Shown here one piece after another: positions 41,979-50,342 of a stretch of DNA of 64,000 nt. This DNA is from Streptomyces albicerus (GTDB lineage Bacteria > Actinomycetota > Actinomycetes > Streptomycetales > Streptomycetaceae). Both the position numbers and the translations under genes were made by a program. The number at the start of each line of letters is the position of its first letter. The stretch's first letter is position 1. Below the pieces are notes generated by a model. That model made no database searches, was not told the origin of the DNA, and was given only the letters and a program-made list of their open reading frames with translations. The stretch spans positions 107,853 to 171,852 of the forward strand of contig NZ_VWMY01000021.1 in NCBI RefSeq assembly GCF_008905045.1, read 5' to 3'.

Positions 41979-42968
41979 TCAGCCCACGGCCGGCCACTGC
42001 GGCAGCGTCGCGACGAAGTCCTTAGTGAAGTCGCGCGGGCCCGGGCCGAGGGACACGCGGCCGGTGTGGCGGACGCGGGCGGTCAGTGCGGGCGACTCCG
42101 CGTAGTAGTTCCGGGCGGCGGCCGAGGGGACGAACACGGTCTGGCCGCGGGTGAGTTCGCTCGCGCACTCGACGACGACGGCTCCCTCCGCGAGCGTCAC
42201 GAACGACTCGTCCGCGCACACGCCCACGGCGAGCGGATCGTGCAGCGGGCAGGCGTCGCCCCCGCCGTGGCGGCGGTACGCGTCCATGTAGACCCGCATC
42301 AGCCGGACGGCGAGCGCCGTGCCCGCCCCCGCGGCCTCCAGGGCGGCGAGGTCGGCCGGGCCGAAGAGCCAGCGGTGCGAGGCGTCCAGGTCGACCATGG
42401 TGAACGGGATGATGGAGGAGAGGACCACCTCGGCGGCGTCCGGGTCGGCCCACATGTTGAACTCGGCGACCGGGGTGATGTTCCCCGGCACGCGCGCGGT
42501 GCCGCCCATGAACACGAACTTCCGCACGCGGTGGTCGAAGGCGGGGTCCTCCAGGAGCGCGATCGCCACGTTGGTGAGCGGGCCCGTGGCGCATACGGTC
42601 AGCTCGCCCTCGTACTCCCTCGAGAGCCGCAGCAGTGCCTGCGCGGAGGACTCGGGCAGGTGGGCGGCGGTCGAGTCGGGCAGCGTCTCGTGGCCGAGGC
42701 CCGCGGGGCCGTGGAAGGCGGAGGCGGCCGCGTACGGGAGGCGGGTCAGGGGGCGGCCCGCGCCGCGGTGGACCGGGACGTCGGTGTCGATGCGCATTGC
42801 TCTGGCCAGGGCGCGGGCGTTGCGGTACGTCACGTCGGCGGGGAGGTTGCCGCCGACGGAGGTGTATGCCTTGAGGTCCCACAGTCCTGTGCCGAGCAGG
42901 TACTGCAGGGCCACGGCGTCGTCTATGCCGGGGTCGCTGTCGAGGACGATCGGTGAGCGGACGGTCAC
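41979..42968 (-). CDS. Nucleoside hydrolase (inosine-uridine preferring type)
   Basis: A 329-residue nucleoside N-ribohydrolase. The calcium-binding signature DSDPGIDDAVAL occupies residues 10-21; TGPLTNVAIALLEDP and FMGGTARVPGNITPVAEFNMWADPDAA are also characteristic, and CPLHDPLAVG carries the catalytic histidine and the last metal aspartate. It splits ribonucleosides to base and ribose for salvage. The start is GTG at 42968. It stands alone between the GNAT gene and a family C repeat. Confidence 0.93.
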   Translation of the reverse strand: MTVRSPIVLDSDPGIDDAVALQYLLGTGLWDLKAYTSVGGNLPADVTYRNARALARAMRIDTDVPVHRGAGRPLTRLPYAAASAFHGPAGLGHETLPDSTAAHLPESSAQALLRLSREYEGELTVCATGPLTNVAIALLEDPAFDHRVRKFVFMGGTARVPGNITPVAEFNMWADPDAAEVVLSSIIPFTMVDLDASHRWLFGPADLAALEAAGAGTALAVRLMRVYMDAYRRHGGGDACPLHDPLAVGVCADESFVTLAEGAVVVECASELTRGQTVFVPSAAARNYYAESPALTARVRHTGRVSLGPGPRDFTKDFVATLPQWPAVG

Positions 42969-43008
42969 GACGACCAGCGTAACCGGGGGCGTTGCGCCGC
43001 CACCGTTC

Positions 43009-43092
43009 CTCGCCCCCGCCGCCCCTACCCGTCCCGTCCTTCCGGGGCTCCGCCCCAGACCCCGCTCCTCACACGCCGGAGGGGCTGATCTT
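43009..43092 (+). repeat. Dispersed intergenic repeat, family C, copy 3
   Basis: CGCCCCCGCCGCCCCTACCC, then a shortened CCGGGGCTCCGCCCC hairpin and CACACGCCGGAGGGGCTGA. It is the most diverged of the three copies. It sits between two leftward genes, so its orientation is opposite to transcription, unlike copies 1 and 2. Confidence 0.6.
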
Positions 43093-43116
43093 CAGCGGGG
43101 TCCGGGGGCGAAAACC

Positions 43117-44745
43117 CTAGTGGCCCGCCCCAGCCGTAGCCGGCGGCAGTTCCACCTGGACCCCCTTGTCGCCCGAGTCGGCCGTGTAGTCCGTCGGGGA
43201 CGTCTCGTCGATGCCCTCGGGAGCGTTGAAGGCCTTCAGCGCGAAGGTCAGGACGACCGTGACCACCACGTTCAGCACGAACGCCGTCAGACCGATGTAC
43301 CCGATCTCCCCGATCCCCGGGATCTCCTTCGCCGAGCCACCGAAGTGCTTCTGGGTCGGCGAAGCCACCCCGTACGCGGCGATCGTCCCGTACAGCATGC
43401 CGACCGCCCACCCCGCGAGCAGCGCCCACCGGTGGAACCAACGGGTGAACAGGCCACCGACCAGCGCCGGGAAGGTCTGCAGGATCCAAATGCCGCCGAG
43501 CAGCTGGAAGTTGATCGCCACCGTCTTGTCCATCGTCAGGACGAAGACGAGCGCGCCCACCTTCACGAGCAGCGAGACCAGCTTGGAGACCTTGGTCTCC
43601 TGGGCGGGCGTCGCGTCGGGCTTGATGAAGTCCTTGTAGATGTTGCGCGTGAAGAGGTTCGCCGCCGCGATGGACATGATGGCCGCGGGCACGAGCGCGC
43701 CGATGCCGATCGCCGCGAAGGCCACACCCGCGAACCAGGCCGGGAACATGGTCTCGAAGAGCTGCGGGATCGCCAACTGGCCGTTGCTGACCTTGACTCC
43801 GGCCGCGATGGCCATGAACCCCAGCAGCGCGAGCAGGCCCAGCATCAGCGAGTACAGCGGCAGGATGGTCGTGTTGCGGCGGATCACCTCACGGCTGCGG
43901 CTGGACAGCGTCGCCGTGATCGAGTGCGGGTACATGAACAGCGCGAGAGCCGAGCCGAGCGCGAGCGTCGCGTACGTCCACTGGCCCGCCTCGCCGGGGG
44001 CGAGGGCACCGCGCGGCGCGCCGGTCGCCGGGTTGGTCTGGCTGTACGCCTCGCTCGCCTTGGCGAAGATCTCGTCGAAGCCGCCCAGCTTGATCGGGAT
44101 GTAGATGATCGCGACGGCGATGACGATGTAGATCAGCGTGTCCTTCACGAACGCGATCAGGGCGGGCGCGCGCAGACCGGACGAGTACGTGTACGCGGCC
44201 AGCACACCGAAGGCGATGAGCAGCGGCAGGTCCTTGATGAACCAGTTGGTGTCCTCGCCGCCGCCGACGCCCATGACGTCGAGCACGGCCTGGATGCCGA
44301 CCAGTTGGAGCGCGATGTACGGCATGGTCGCGAGGATGCCGGTCACCGCGACGGCCAGCGACAGGCCCTTGGAGCCGAAGCGCCCGCGCACGAAGTCCGA
44401 CGTCGTCACGTACCCATGCTTGTGCGACACCGACCAGAGGCGGGGCAGGAAGGTGAAGATCAGCGGGTACACGAGGATGGTGTACGGGACCGCGAAGAAG
44501 CCGGCCGCGCCCGCCGCGTAGATCGCCGCCGGGACCGCAACGAACGTATAGGCCGTGTAGAGGTCGCCGCCGAGCAGGAACCAGGTGACCCAGGTGCCGA
44601 ACGACCGCCCGCCCAGGCCCCATTCGTCGAGGCTGTTCTCGTTCGCGGCCCTGCGCCAGCGCGAGGCCAGGAAGCCCATGACCGTGACAGCCAGGAAGAA
44701 GAAGATGAAGACGGCGAGTGCCACGCCGTTCACGCCGTCGTTCAT
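43117..44745 (-). CDS. Sodium:solute symporter (SSS family), probable monocarboxylate permease
   Basis: A 542-residue membrane protein with about thirteen hydrophobic helices, in the order of the SSS family (for example FGTWVTWFLLGGDLYTAYTFVAVPAAIYA, VSHKHGYVTTSDFVRGRFGS, and SIAAANLFTRNIYKDF). These segments resemble the MctP-type permeases for pyruvate, lactate and other short monocarboxylates; the substrate is an inference. The start is ATG at 44745, which overlaps the stop of the DUF3311 gene (ATGA). SSS permease plus a small DUF3311 membrane protein is a common actinobacterial pair. CstA lies upstream on the same strand. Confidence 0.88.
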   Translation of the reverse strand: MNDGVNGVALAVFIFFFLAVTVMGFLASRWRRAANENSLDEWGLGGRSFGTWVTWFLLGGDLYTAYTFVAVPAAIYAAGAAGFFAVPYTILVYPLIFTFLPRLWSVSHKHGYVTTSDFVRGRFGSKGLSLAVAVTGILATMPYIALQLVGIQAVLDVMGVGGGEDTNWFIKDLPLLIAFGVLAAYTYSSGLRAPALIAFVKDTLIYIVIAVAIIYIPIKLGGFDEIFAKASEAYSQTNPATGAPRGALAPGEAGQWTYATLALGSALALFMYPHSITATLSSRSREVIRRNTTILPLYSLMLGLLALLGFMAIAAGVKVSNGQLAIPQLFETMFPAWFAGVAFAAIGIGALVPAAIMSIAAANLFTRNIYKDFIKPDATPAQETKVSKLVSLLVKVGALVFVLTMDKTVAINFQLLGGIWILQTFPALVGGLFTRWFHRWALLAGWAVGMLYGTIAAYGVASPTQKHFGGSAKEIPGIGEIGYIGLTAFVLNVVVTVVLTFALKAFNAPEGIDETSPTDYTADSGDKGVQVELPPATAGAGH

Positions 44746-45023
44746 GCGGACGCGCCCCCGTTCTGAGACTTGCGGGCGCGCTGGTCACGGTTCCACAGCT
44801 TGTACGCGATCATCGTGAGCGCGGTCGAGATGAATACCCACAGCATCTGGTACCAGTAGAAGAACGGGATGCCGATGAAGGCCGGGTCGACCTTCGCGTA
44901 CGAGCTGACCCAGAGCATCGCCACGAACGGCGCGATCAGGCAGAGGGCGATCACCACGCGGACCGGTGTGACCACCGGCGGTTTCACTTCAGGCGCCCCT
45001 GGCGCGTCCGACGCTTCAGACAT
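44742..45023 (-). CDS. DUF3311 small membrane protein
   Basis: A 93-residue protein with two membrane helices (VVIALCLIAPFVAMLWVSSYA and FFYWYQMLWVFISTALTMIAYKL), the motif IPFFYWYQMLW between them, and a basic C-terminus (WNRDQRARKS). This is the DUF3311 pattern. Such proteins are encoded next to SSS permeases and probably form a small accessory subunit. The start is ATG at 45023, and its stop overlaps the SSS start by 4 bp. Confidence 0.88.
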   Translation of the reverse strand: MSEASDAPGAPEVKPPVVTPVRVVIALCLIAPFVAMLWVSSYAKVDPAFIGIPFFYWYQMLWVFISTALTMIAYKLWNRDQRARKSQNGGASA

Positions 45024-45192
45024 ACGGCGGCTCCGTCCCCTCACTGATCACCTGTGCAACGCGCAGGAAATCTAAGGGACGGTTTCGCTTTATGGAACCC
45101 CTGTCCGCATAACGGATGCGGCGTAACGCTCAGCGGCGGGCCGGCCGTCCAGCAGCAGGTCCGCCGCCGGTCAGCGGCAGACCCGTCGCCGG

Positions 45193-45393
45193 TCAGCAGC
45201 AGCGGAAGCCCTGCCGGGGGTCCTTCTCCTGACGGTCCGTACGCATCCGCTCGAACTCCCGGCGCGAGGGCACAGCAGCGTCGGGGTGGTCCTTGCGCAC
45301 ATGCGCGACATAGCGGTCGTACGCGGATTCGTCGGTGAACTCCCGTACGTACCAGCGCACGCCCCTAACTGCCCGGTGAAGCGCCAACCGCAT
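45193..45393 (-). CDS. YbdD/YjiX family small protein
   Basis: A 66-residue cytoplasmic protein with the family pattern VRGVRWYVREFTDESAYDRYVAHVRKDHPDAAVPSRREFERMR and a Cys-Cys end (FRCC). YbdD/YjiX proteins are encoded directly after CstA or BtsT peptide and pyruvate transporters. It overlaps the cstA 3' end by 29 bp, so it must be co-expressed with it. The role of the small protein is unsettled. Confidence 0.9.
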   Translation of the reverse strand: MRLALHRAVRGVRWYVREFTDESAYDRYVAHVRKDHPDAAVPSRREFERMRTDRQEKDPRQGFRCC

Positions 45394-47542
45394 CGCGCGC
45401 CTCCTCCTTCTCCGCCTTGGTCGGGATCAGCCCGGCCGGGGCGACGATCTTCGACTCGACGTACGGCGCCTCGCTGAGCGTGGAGAGCGCGGGGCGGCGT
45501 ACATGCCTGATACATACCCGGGTCGCGTCCACGATCACGACCACGATGAGGAGGGCGAGGACCGCCGAGAGGACGCCGTCCACCGTGGAGTTCGTGACGA
45601 TGGTGTGCATGTCGTCCATGTTCTTGGCGGGCGCCAGCACCTCACCCCGGTCGATGCCGTCCTGGTAGACCGAGCGCTGCTTGAAGAAGCCGACGCGCGG
45701 GTCGCTGGAGAACACCTTCTGCCAGCTCGCGGTGAGCGTCACCGTGGCGTCCCAGGCGAGCGGAATCCCGGTGATCCAGGCCCACTTGAGGCGCCCGGAC
45801 TTCACCAGGAGGGTCGTGCAGACCGCCAGGGCGACCGCCGCGAGGAGCTGGTTGGAGATGCCGAAGATCGGGAACAGCTGGTTGATTCCGCCGAGCGGTT
45901 CGTGCACGCCCACCCACAGGAAGTAGCCCCACAGGCCGCAGACGATGCCGCTCGTGATGACCAGCCCGGGCTTCCAGCTCACGTTCTTGAAGGGTTTGTA
46001 GAGATTTCCCAGCGTGTCCTGGAGCATGAAGCGGCCCACCCGGGTGCCCGCGTCGAGCGCGGTCAGGATGAACAGCGCCTCGAACATGATCGCGAAGTGG
46101 TACCAGAACGCGCGCAGACTGTCCCCGGTCACCTCGGAGAAGATGTCCGAGATCCCGATCGCGAGCGTGGGCGCGCCGCCGGTCCGCGACAGCAGGGACG
46201 ACTCCTCGACGTTCTGCGCCGCGGCCGCCAGGTCCGCGGGGGAGATCTGGTAGCCCCAACTCCCCACCACCTGCGAGGCGCTCTGGACCGAGTCCCCGAT
46301 GACACCGGCCGGCGCGTTCATCGCGAAGTACAGGCCCGGGTCGATGATGGACGCGGCGACCAGCGCCATGACCGCCACGGACGACTCCATGAGCATGGAG
46401 CCGTACCCGATCATCCGGACCTGCGTCTCCTTCTGGATCATCTTCGGCGTCGTACCGGAGGAGATGAGGGAGTGGAAGCCGGAGAGTGCTCCGCACGCGA
46501 TGGTGATGAAGACGAACGGGAAGAGCGAGCCCGCGAAGACCGGCCCGTCGCCGCGTCCGGCGAAGTCCGTGACCGCGTCCATCTTCAGCGTCGGCAGCGC
46601 GACGACCACACCGATCGCGAGCAGCCCGATGGTGCCGATCTTCATGAACGTCGAGAGGTAGTCGCGGGGCGCCAGCAGCATCCACACGGGCAGGATCGAC
46701 GCGATGAAGCCGTACGCCACCAGCCAGATCACCAGCGTCGAGGGCGCGAGCGTGAACGTGTCGGCCCACGACGACTCGGCCACCCAGCGGCCCGCGACGA
46801 GCGCGAGCAGCAGCAGCGCGACGCCGATCAGCGAGACCTCGGCGACCCGCCCCGGCCTTAGAACCCGCAGGTAGAAGCCCATCAGCAGGGCGATCGGGAT
46901 CGTCATCGCGATGGAGAAGGTGCCCCACGGCGACTCGGCGAGCGCGTTGACGATGACCAGCGCGAGCACGCCGAGCAGGATGATCATGATGGCGAAGGCG
47001 GCGAGCAGGGCTGCCGCGCCGCCGAACGGGCCGATCTCCTCGCGGGCCATCTGCCCGAGGGAGCGCCCGTCCCGGCGGGTGGAGAAGAACAGGACGACCA
47101 TGTCCTGGACCGCACCCGCGAAGATCACACCGACGATGATCCAGATGGTGCCGGGCAAGTACCCCATCTGCGCGGCCAGTACGGGCCCCACCAGCGGGCC
47201 CGCGCCCGCGATCGCCGCGAAGTGGTGGCCGAGCAGCACCCGTCGGTCGGTCGGATGGAAGTCGATGCCGTTGTTGAGCCGCTCGGCGGGTGTGGCCCGG
47301 GTCTTGTCGACCTTGAGGACCTTGTACGCGATGAACTTCGCGTAGAAGCGATAGGCGATGGCGTACGAGCCGAGGGCGGCCGCCACCATCCAGGCGGCCG
47401 AGACGTCTTCGCCGCGCGAGAGTGCGAGGACGGACCAGCCGGTCGCGCCCACCAGCGCGACGAGGGTCCAGATGACGATGGTTTGCGGACTTGCCTTACG
47501 AGGGCCTTGAGGGGATGCCGTCCGGTGGCTGTCGGTACGCAC
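45365..47542 (-). CDS. cstA: CstA family carbon-starvation transporter (pyruvate/peptide)
   Basis: A 725-residue membrane protein with about sixteen to eighteen helices. Family landmarks are HHFAAIAGAGPLVGPVLAAQMGY (about 105-127), FSTRRDGRSLGQMAREEIGPFGG, CGALSGFHSLISSGTTPKMI and GGINQLFPIFGISNQLLAA. CstA/BtsT proteins take up pyruvate with protons and have also been linked to peptide use under carbon starvation. The start is GTG at 47542, 8 bases after GGGAGG; the longer frame upstream enters repeat DNA. Its 3' end overlaps ybdD. The neighbouring SSS/DUF3311 pair suggests a small-carboxylate uptake region. Confidence 0.93.
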   Translation of the reverse strand: MRTDSHRTASPQGPRKASPQTIVIWTLVALVGATGWSVLALSRGEDVSAAWMVAAALGSYAIAYRFYAKFIAYKVLKVDKTRATPAERLNNGIDFHPTDRRVLLGHHFAAIAGAGPLVGPVLAAQMGYLPGTIWIIVGVIFAGAVQDMVVLFFSTRRDGRSLGQMAREEIGPFGGAAALLAAFAIMIILLGVLALVIVNALAESPWGTFSIAMTIPIALLMGFYLRVLRPGRVAEVSLIGVALLLLALVAGRWVAESSWADTFTLAPSTLVIWLVAYGFIASILPVWMLLAPRDYLSTFMKIGTIGLLAIGVVVALPTLKMDAVTDFAGRGDGPVFAGSLFPFVFITIACGALSGFHSLISSGTTPKMIQKETQVRMIGYGSMLMESSVAVMALVAASIIDPGLYFAMNAPAGVIGDSVQSASQVVGSWGYQISPADLAAAAQNVEESSLLSRTGGAPTLAIGISDIFSEVTGDSLRAFWYHFAIMFEALFILTALDAGTRVGRFMLQDTLGNLYKPFKNVSWKPGLVITSGIVCGLWGYFLWVGVHEPLGGINQLFPIFGISNQLLAAVALAVCTTLLVKSGRLKWAWITGIPLAWDATVTLTASWQKVFSSDPRVGFFKQRSVYQDGIDRGEVLAPAKNMDDMHTIVTNSTVDGVLSAVLALLIVVVIVDATRVCIRHVRRPALSTLSEAPYVESKIVAPAGLIPTKAEKEEARDAVGASPGS

Positions 47543-47684
47543 GGGTCGTCCTCCCGTCCATGGGTGACGGGGGGACCGTAGAACAGGAAGGTGAGCTGCG
47601 CTACACCACGTGCACCAGGAGATGTCCGCCTCAGCGAACTCTCTTGCCCCGGCGGGCGCTTGGGCCGGTGGCCATCGTGCGGGT

Positions 47685-47845
47685 GGGTGGGGGCTGGTCG
47701 CGCCCACGCGGCGGAGCCGCATAGTGACACAGCCCCGCGCCCCTGAAAGACGGGGCTGCGCCCCTGTCTTTCGTATGTGGGGCGATAGCCCCTGCTTTTA
47801 AGGGGCGCGGGGAACTGCGCGACCAGCCACGACGCACCCGCAGCC
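47685..47845. repeat. Dispersed repeats, family B copy 3 facing an inverted family A copy
   Basis: From the left, a family B copy (GCGGCGGAGCCGC then ACAGCCCCGCGCCCCTGA) runs into a GAAAGAC...GTCTTTC hairpin. It is followed by an inverted family A copy (AAGGGGCGCGGGGAACTGCG then CGACCAGCC). The two families meet head to head between cstA and dasR. Confidence 0.65.
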
Positions 47846-47865
47846 GCCCACGCGCCTCCGCACGC

Positions 47866-48630
47866 CTACTCCGTGGGCCTCTTGAGCCGCGCAACGAACT
47901 TGTACCGGTCCCCCCGGTACACCGACCGCACCCACTCCACCGGCAGCCCACCCTTGTCCAACGAGTGCCGGGACAGCATCAACATCGGCAACCCCACATC
48001 CGTACCGAGCAGCCCGGCCTCCCGCGGAGTGGCCAGCGACGTCTCGATCGTCTCCTCGGCCTCGGCAAGGTGCACGTCGTACACCTCGGCCAACGCGGTG
48101 TACAGAGACGTGTACTTGACGAGCGACCGCCGCAGCGCGGGAAACCGCTTCGCGGACAGATGCGTCGTCTCGATCGCCATCGGCTCACCGCTCGCGAGCC
48201 GCAGCCGCTCGATACGCAGGACCCGTCCGCCGGCGGTGATGTCGAGGAGCTCGGCAAGCGTGTCGTCGGCGGTGATGTAGCCGATGTCCAGGAGCTGCGA
48301 GGTGGGTTCGAGGCCCTGCGCCCTCATGTCCTCGGTGTACGAGGTGAGTTGGAGCGCCTGCGAGACCTTCGGCTTGGCGACGAACGTGCCCTTGCCCTGG
48401 ATGCGCTCGAGCCGGCCCTCGACGACCAGCTCCTGGAGAGCCTGCCGAACGGTCGTGCGCGAGGTGTCGAACTCGGCGGCGAGGGTGCGCTCGGGCGGTA
48501 CCGGCGTACCGGGCGGCAGCGTCTCCGTCATGTCGAGCAGATGCTTCTTGAGGCGGTAGTACTTGGGCACGCGCGCGGTACGGATGGGTGCCCCACCCTC
48601 GTTCTCCGCACTGCTGACGTCGGTGCTCAT
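47866..48630 (-). CDS. dasR: GntR/HutC-family regulator DasR
   Basis: A 254-residue protein, the length known for DasR. Residues about 20-90 form a GntR winged helix (VPKYYRLKKHLLDM, PPERTLAAEFDTSRTTVRQALQELVVEGRLERIQGKGTF), and the rest is a UTRA ligand-binding domain. DasR is the global repressor of chitin and N-acetylglucosamine use; it binds dre sites and is released by glucosamine-6-phosphate and related phosphosugars, linking nutrient state to development and antibiotic onset. It is divergent from dasABC, with several dre-like sites between them. The start is ATG at 48630. Confidence 0.96.
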   Translation of the reverse strand: MSTDVSSAENEGGAPIRTARVPKYYRLKKHLLDMTETLPPGTPVPPERTLAAEFDTSRTTVRQALQELVVEGRLERIQGKGTFVAKPKVSQALQLTSYTEDMRAQGLEPTSQLLDIGYITADDTLAELLDITAGGRVLRIERLRLASGEPMAIETTHLSAKRFPALRRSLVKYTSLYTALAEVYDVHLAEAEETIETSLATPREAGLLGTDVGLPMLMLSRHSLDKGGLPVEWVRSVYRGDRYKFVARLKRPTE

Positions 48631-48764
48631 ACTCTGCCTTCCCGGCTCCGGGTGCCGATGCGGCCGACGTTCGCGTCGGCCACGGCTCACATCGTGGCAC
48701 GGCTTGCCGTGCGAGGGTCCCCCCGCACGCTGCGTGATCCCCTCTATATACCGTCGGCGTCTCT

Positions 48765-48780
48765 TTTGGTCTAGTCCACC
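48765..48780. promoter_or_regulatory. dre-like DasR site 1, dasR-dasA region
   Basis: TTTGGTCTAGTCCACC matches the ACTGGTCTAGACCAGT consensus at 11 of 16 positions, including the GGTCTAG core. It lies 135 bp before the dasR start. A related short palindrome, AGTGGTCCACT, follows at 48788-48798. Confidence 0.75.
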
Positions 48781-48933
48781 GCGTTGAAGTGGTCCACTCG
48801 GGGCAAGCGAACTCACCTGCTCTTTCTGTCACTTTCCTGCTTAAAGGTTCTTGCATATGTAGTTCCCATAACGGACGTCTCGACGGCTCTGCTCACCCTT
48901 GACACCCCTCTAGGTCTAGGCCAAGCTCCGGCT

Positions 48934-48949
48934 ACTGGTCTACACCACT
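48934..48949. promoter_or_regulatory. dre DasR site 2, next to dasA
   Basis: ACTGGTCTACACCACT matches the consensus at 14 of 16, the best site in the window. It ends 24 bp before the dasA start, where binding should block transcription or its start. A weaker element with GGTCTAGGCCA lies at 48910-48925. Apart from these sites the 343-bp dasR-dasA gap shows no gene. Confidence 0.88.
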
Positions 48950-48973
48950 GGGGGCCAGGCGAGGAGGGGTGAC

Positions 48974-50251
48974 ATGAAGCGCAAACTCATCGCGGCCGTC
49001 GGTGTCGCGGGCATGTTGATGTCGGTCGCGGCCTGTGGCGGTGACGACGGTGACAGCGGCGAGAAGGCGGGGGCCGACGGTTTCAAGGGCGAGACCCTGA
49101 CCGTCTGGGCCATGGACGGCTCCACACCGCCCGGTTGGACCAAGGACCTGACGGCCGCCTTCGAGAAGAAGACGGGCGCCAAGCTGAAGTTCGAGACCCA
49201 GAAGTGGGACGGCATCCAGCAGAAGATCACCACCGCACTCTCCGAGTCGACCCCGCCGGACGTCATCGAGGTCGGCAACACCCAGACCCCCGCGTACGCG
49301 GCCACCGGTGGCCTCGCCGACCTGAGCGACCTCAAGAGCGAGATCGGCACCGACTGGGCCGAGAACCTCAACGAGTCCGCGGTGTTCGACGGCAAGCAGT
49401 ACGCGGCGCCCTGGTACTTCGCCAACCGCGTCGTCATCTACAACAAGAAGGTCTGGGCCGACGCCGGCATCAAGGGCACCCCGAAGACCCGGGACGAGTT
49501 CTTCGACGCCCTGGAGACCATCGAGAAGAAGACCGACGCCGAGCCGATGTACCTGCCCGGCCAGAACTGGTACTTCTTCGACGGCCTCACCATCGGGCAG
49601 GGCGCCGACCTGGTGAAGAAGGAGGGGGACAAGTACGTCTCCAACCTCTCCGACCCCAAGGTCGCCGCGGCCATGGAGATCTACAAGAAGTACCAGTCCT
49701 TCTCCAAGGCCCCCAAGGACAAGGACGAGGCGACCCCGCAGCAGGCCGAGGTCTTCGCCAAGGGCAACGTCGGCGCCATCGTCGGCATGGGCTGGGAGGC
49801 CGGCACGGCCATCGCCGCCAACAAGAAGATCGAGAAGGACATCGGCTACTTCACCATCCCCGGTGAGAGCGCCGACAAGCCCGAGGGCGTCTTCCTCGGC
49901 GGCTCCAACCTCGCGGTGGCCGCGGGCAGCAAGAAGCAGGAACTCGCCAAGGAGTTCCTGAAGATGGCCCTGAACGACAAGTTCGAGGGCGCGCTCGCCA
50001 AGGAGAACGGCGTCATCCCGAACAAGGAGTCGCTCAACTCCGTCCTGGTCGGCAATGTCGTCGCCGAGGCCGCCGCCCCGGCCGCCGCGCAGGGTGGCAC
50101 CACGCCGCTGATCCCCGAGTGGGCCGCCGTGGAGAACACCCCGAACCCGATCAAGACCTACATGACCGCGGTTCTGAAGGGGAAGTCGCCCGCCGACGCC
50201 GCCGAGCAGGTCGAGGCCGAGATCAACAAGCGGCTCTCGCAGAGCAGCTGA
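48974..50251 (+). CDS. dasA: Chitobiose ABC transporter, solute-binding lipoprotein DasA
   Basis: A 425-residue exported lipoprotein. The signal peptide MKRKLIAAVGVAGMLMSVAA ends in a lipobox with Cys21. The rest is a family 1 sugar-binding protein (LTVWAMDGSTPPGWTKDLTAAFEKKTGAKLKFE near the N-terminus, VAIVGMGWEAGTAIAA-like segment in the middle). In S. coelicolor DasA binds N,N'-diacetylchitobiose and feeds it to DasBC; that is the basis for the substrate. The ribosome-binding site GAGGAGGGG is strong. dre sites lie immediately upstream, and dasB follows after about 90 bp. Confidence 0.95.
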   Translation: MKRKLIAAVGVAGMLMSVAACGGDDGDSGEKAGADGFKGETLTVWAMDGSTPPGWTKDLTAAFEKKTGAKLKFETQKWDGIQQKITTALSESTPPDVIEVGNTQTPAYAATGGLADLSDLKSEIGTDWAENLNESAVFDGKQYAAPWYFANRVVIYNKKVWADAGIKGTPKTRDEFFDALETIEKKTDAEPMYLPGQNWYFFDGLTIGQGADLVKKEGDKYVSNLSDPKVAAAMEIYKKYQSFSKAPKDKDEATPQQAEVFAKGNVGAIVGMGWEAGTAIAANKKIEKDIGYFTIPGESADKPEGVFLGGSNLAVAAGSKKQELAKEFLKMALNDKFEGALAKENGVIPNKESLNSVLVGNVVAEAAAPAAAQGGTTPLIPEWAAVENTPNPIKTYMTAVLKGKSPADAAEQVEAEINKRLSQSS

Positions 50252-50342
50252 TCACCTGCGCGCCGGGGGCGGCCCTGTCCGTCCCCGGCGCGTCGGCGCA
50301 TCCAGCGATCTGCGACTCCTGATTGTGGAAGAGATGGCGAGC

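Noticed and set aside
42319..44766. 815-codon open frame on the plus strand
   Set aside because: It runs antisense through the SSS symporter and nucleoside hydrolase, which have clear motifs, and its own sequence is a charged low-complexity shadow caused by high GC.
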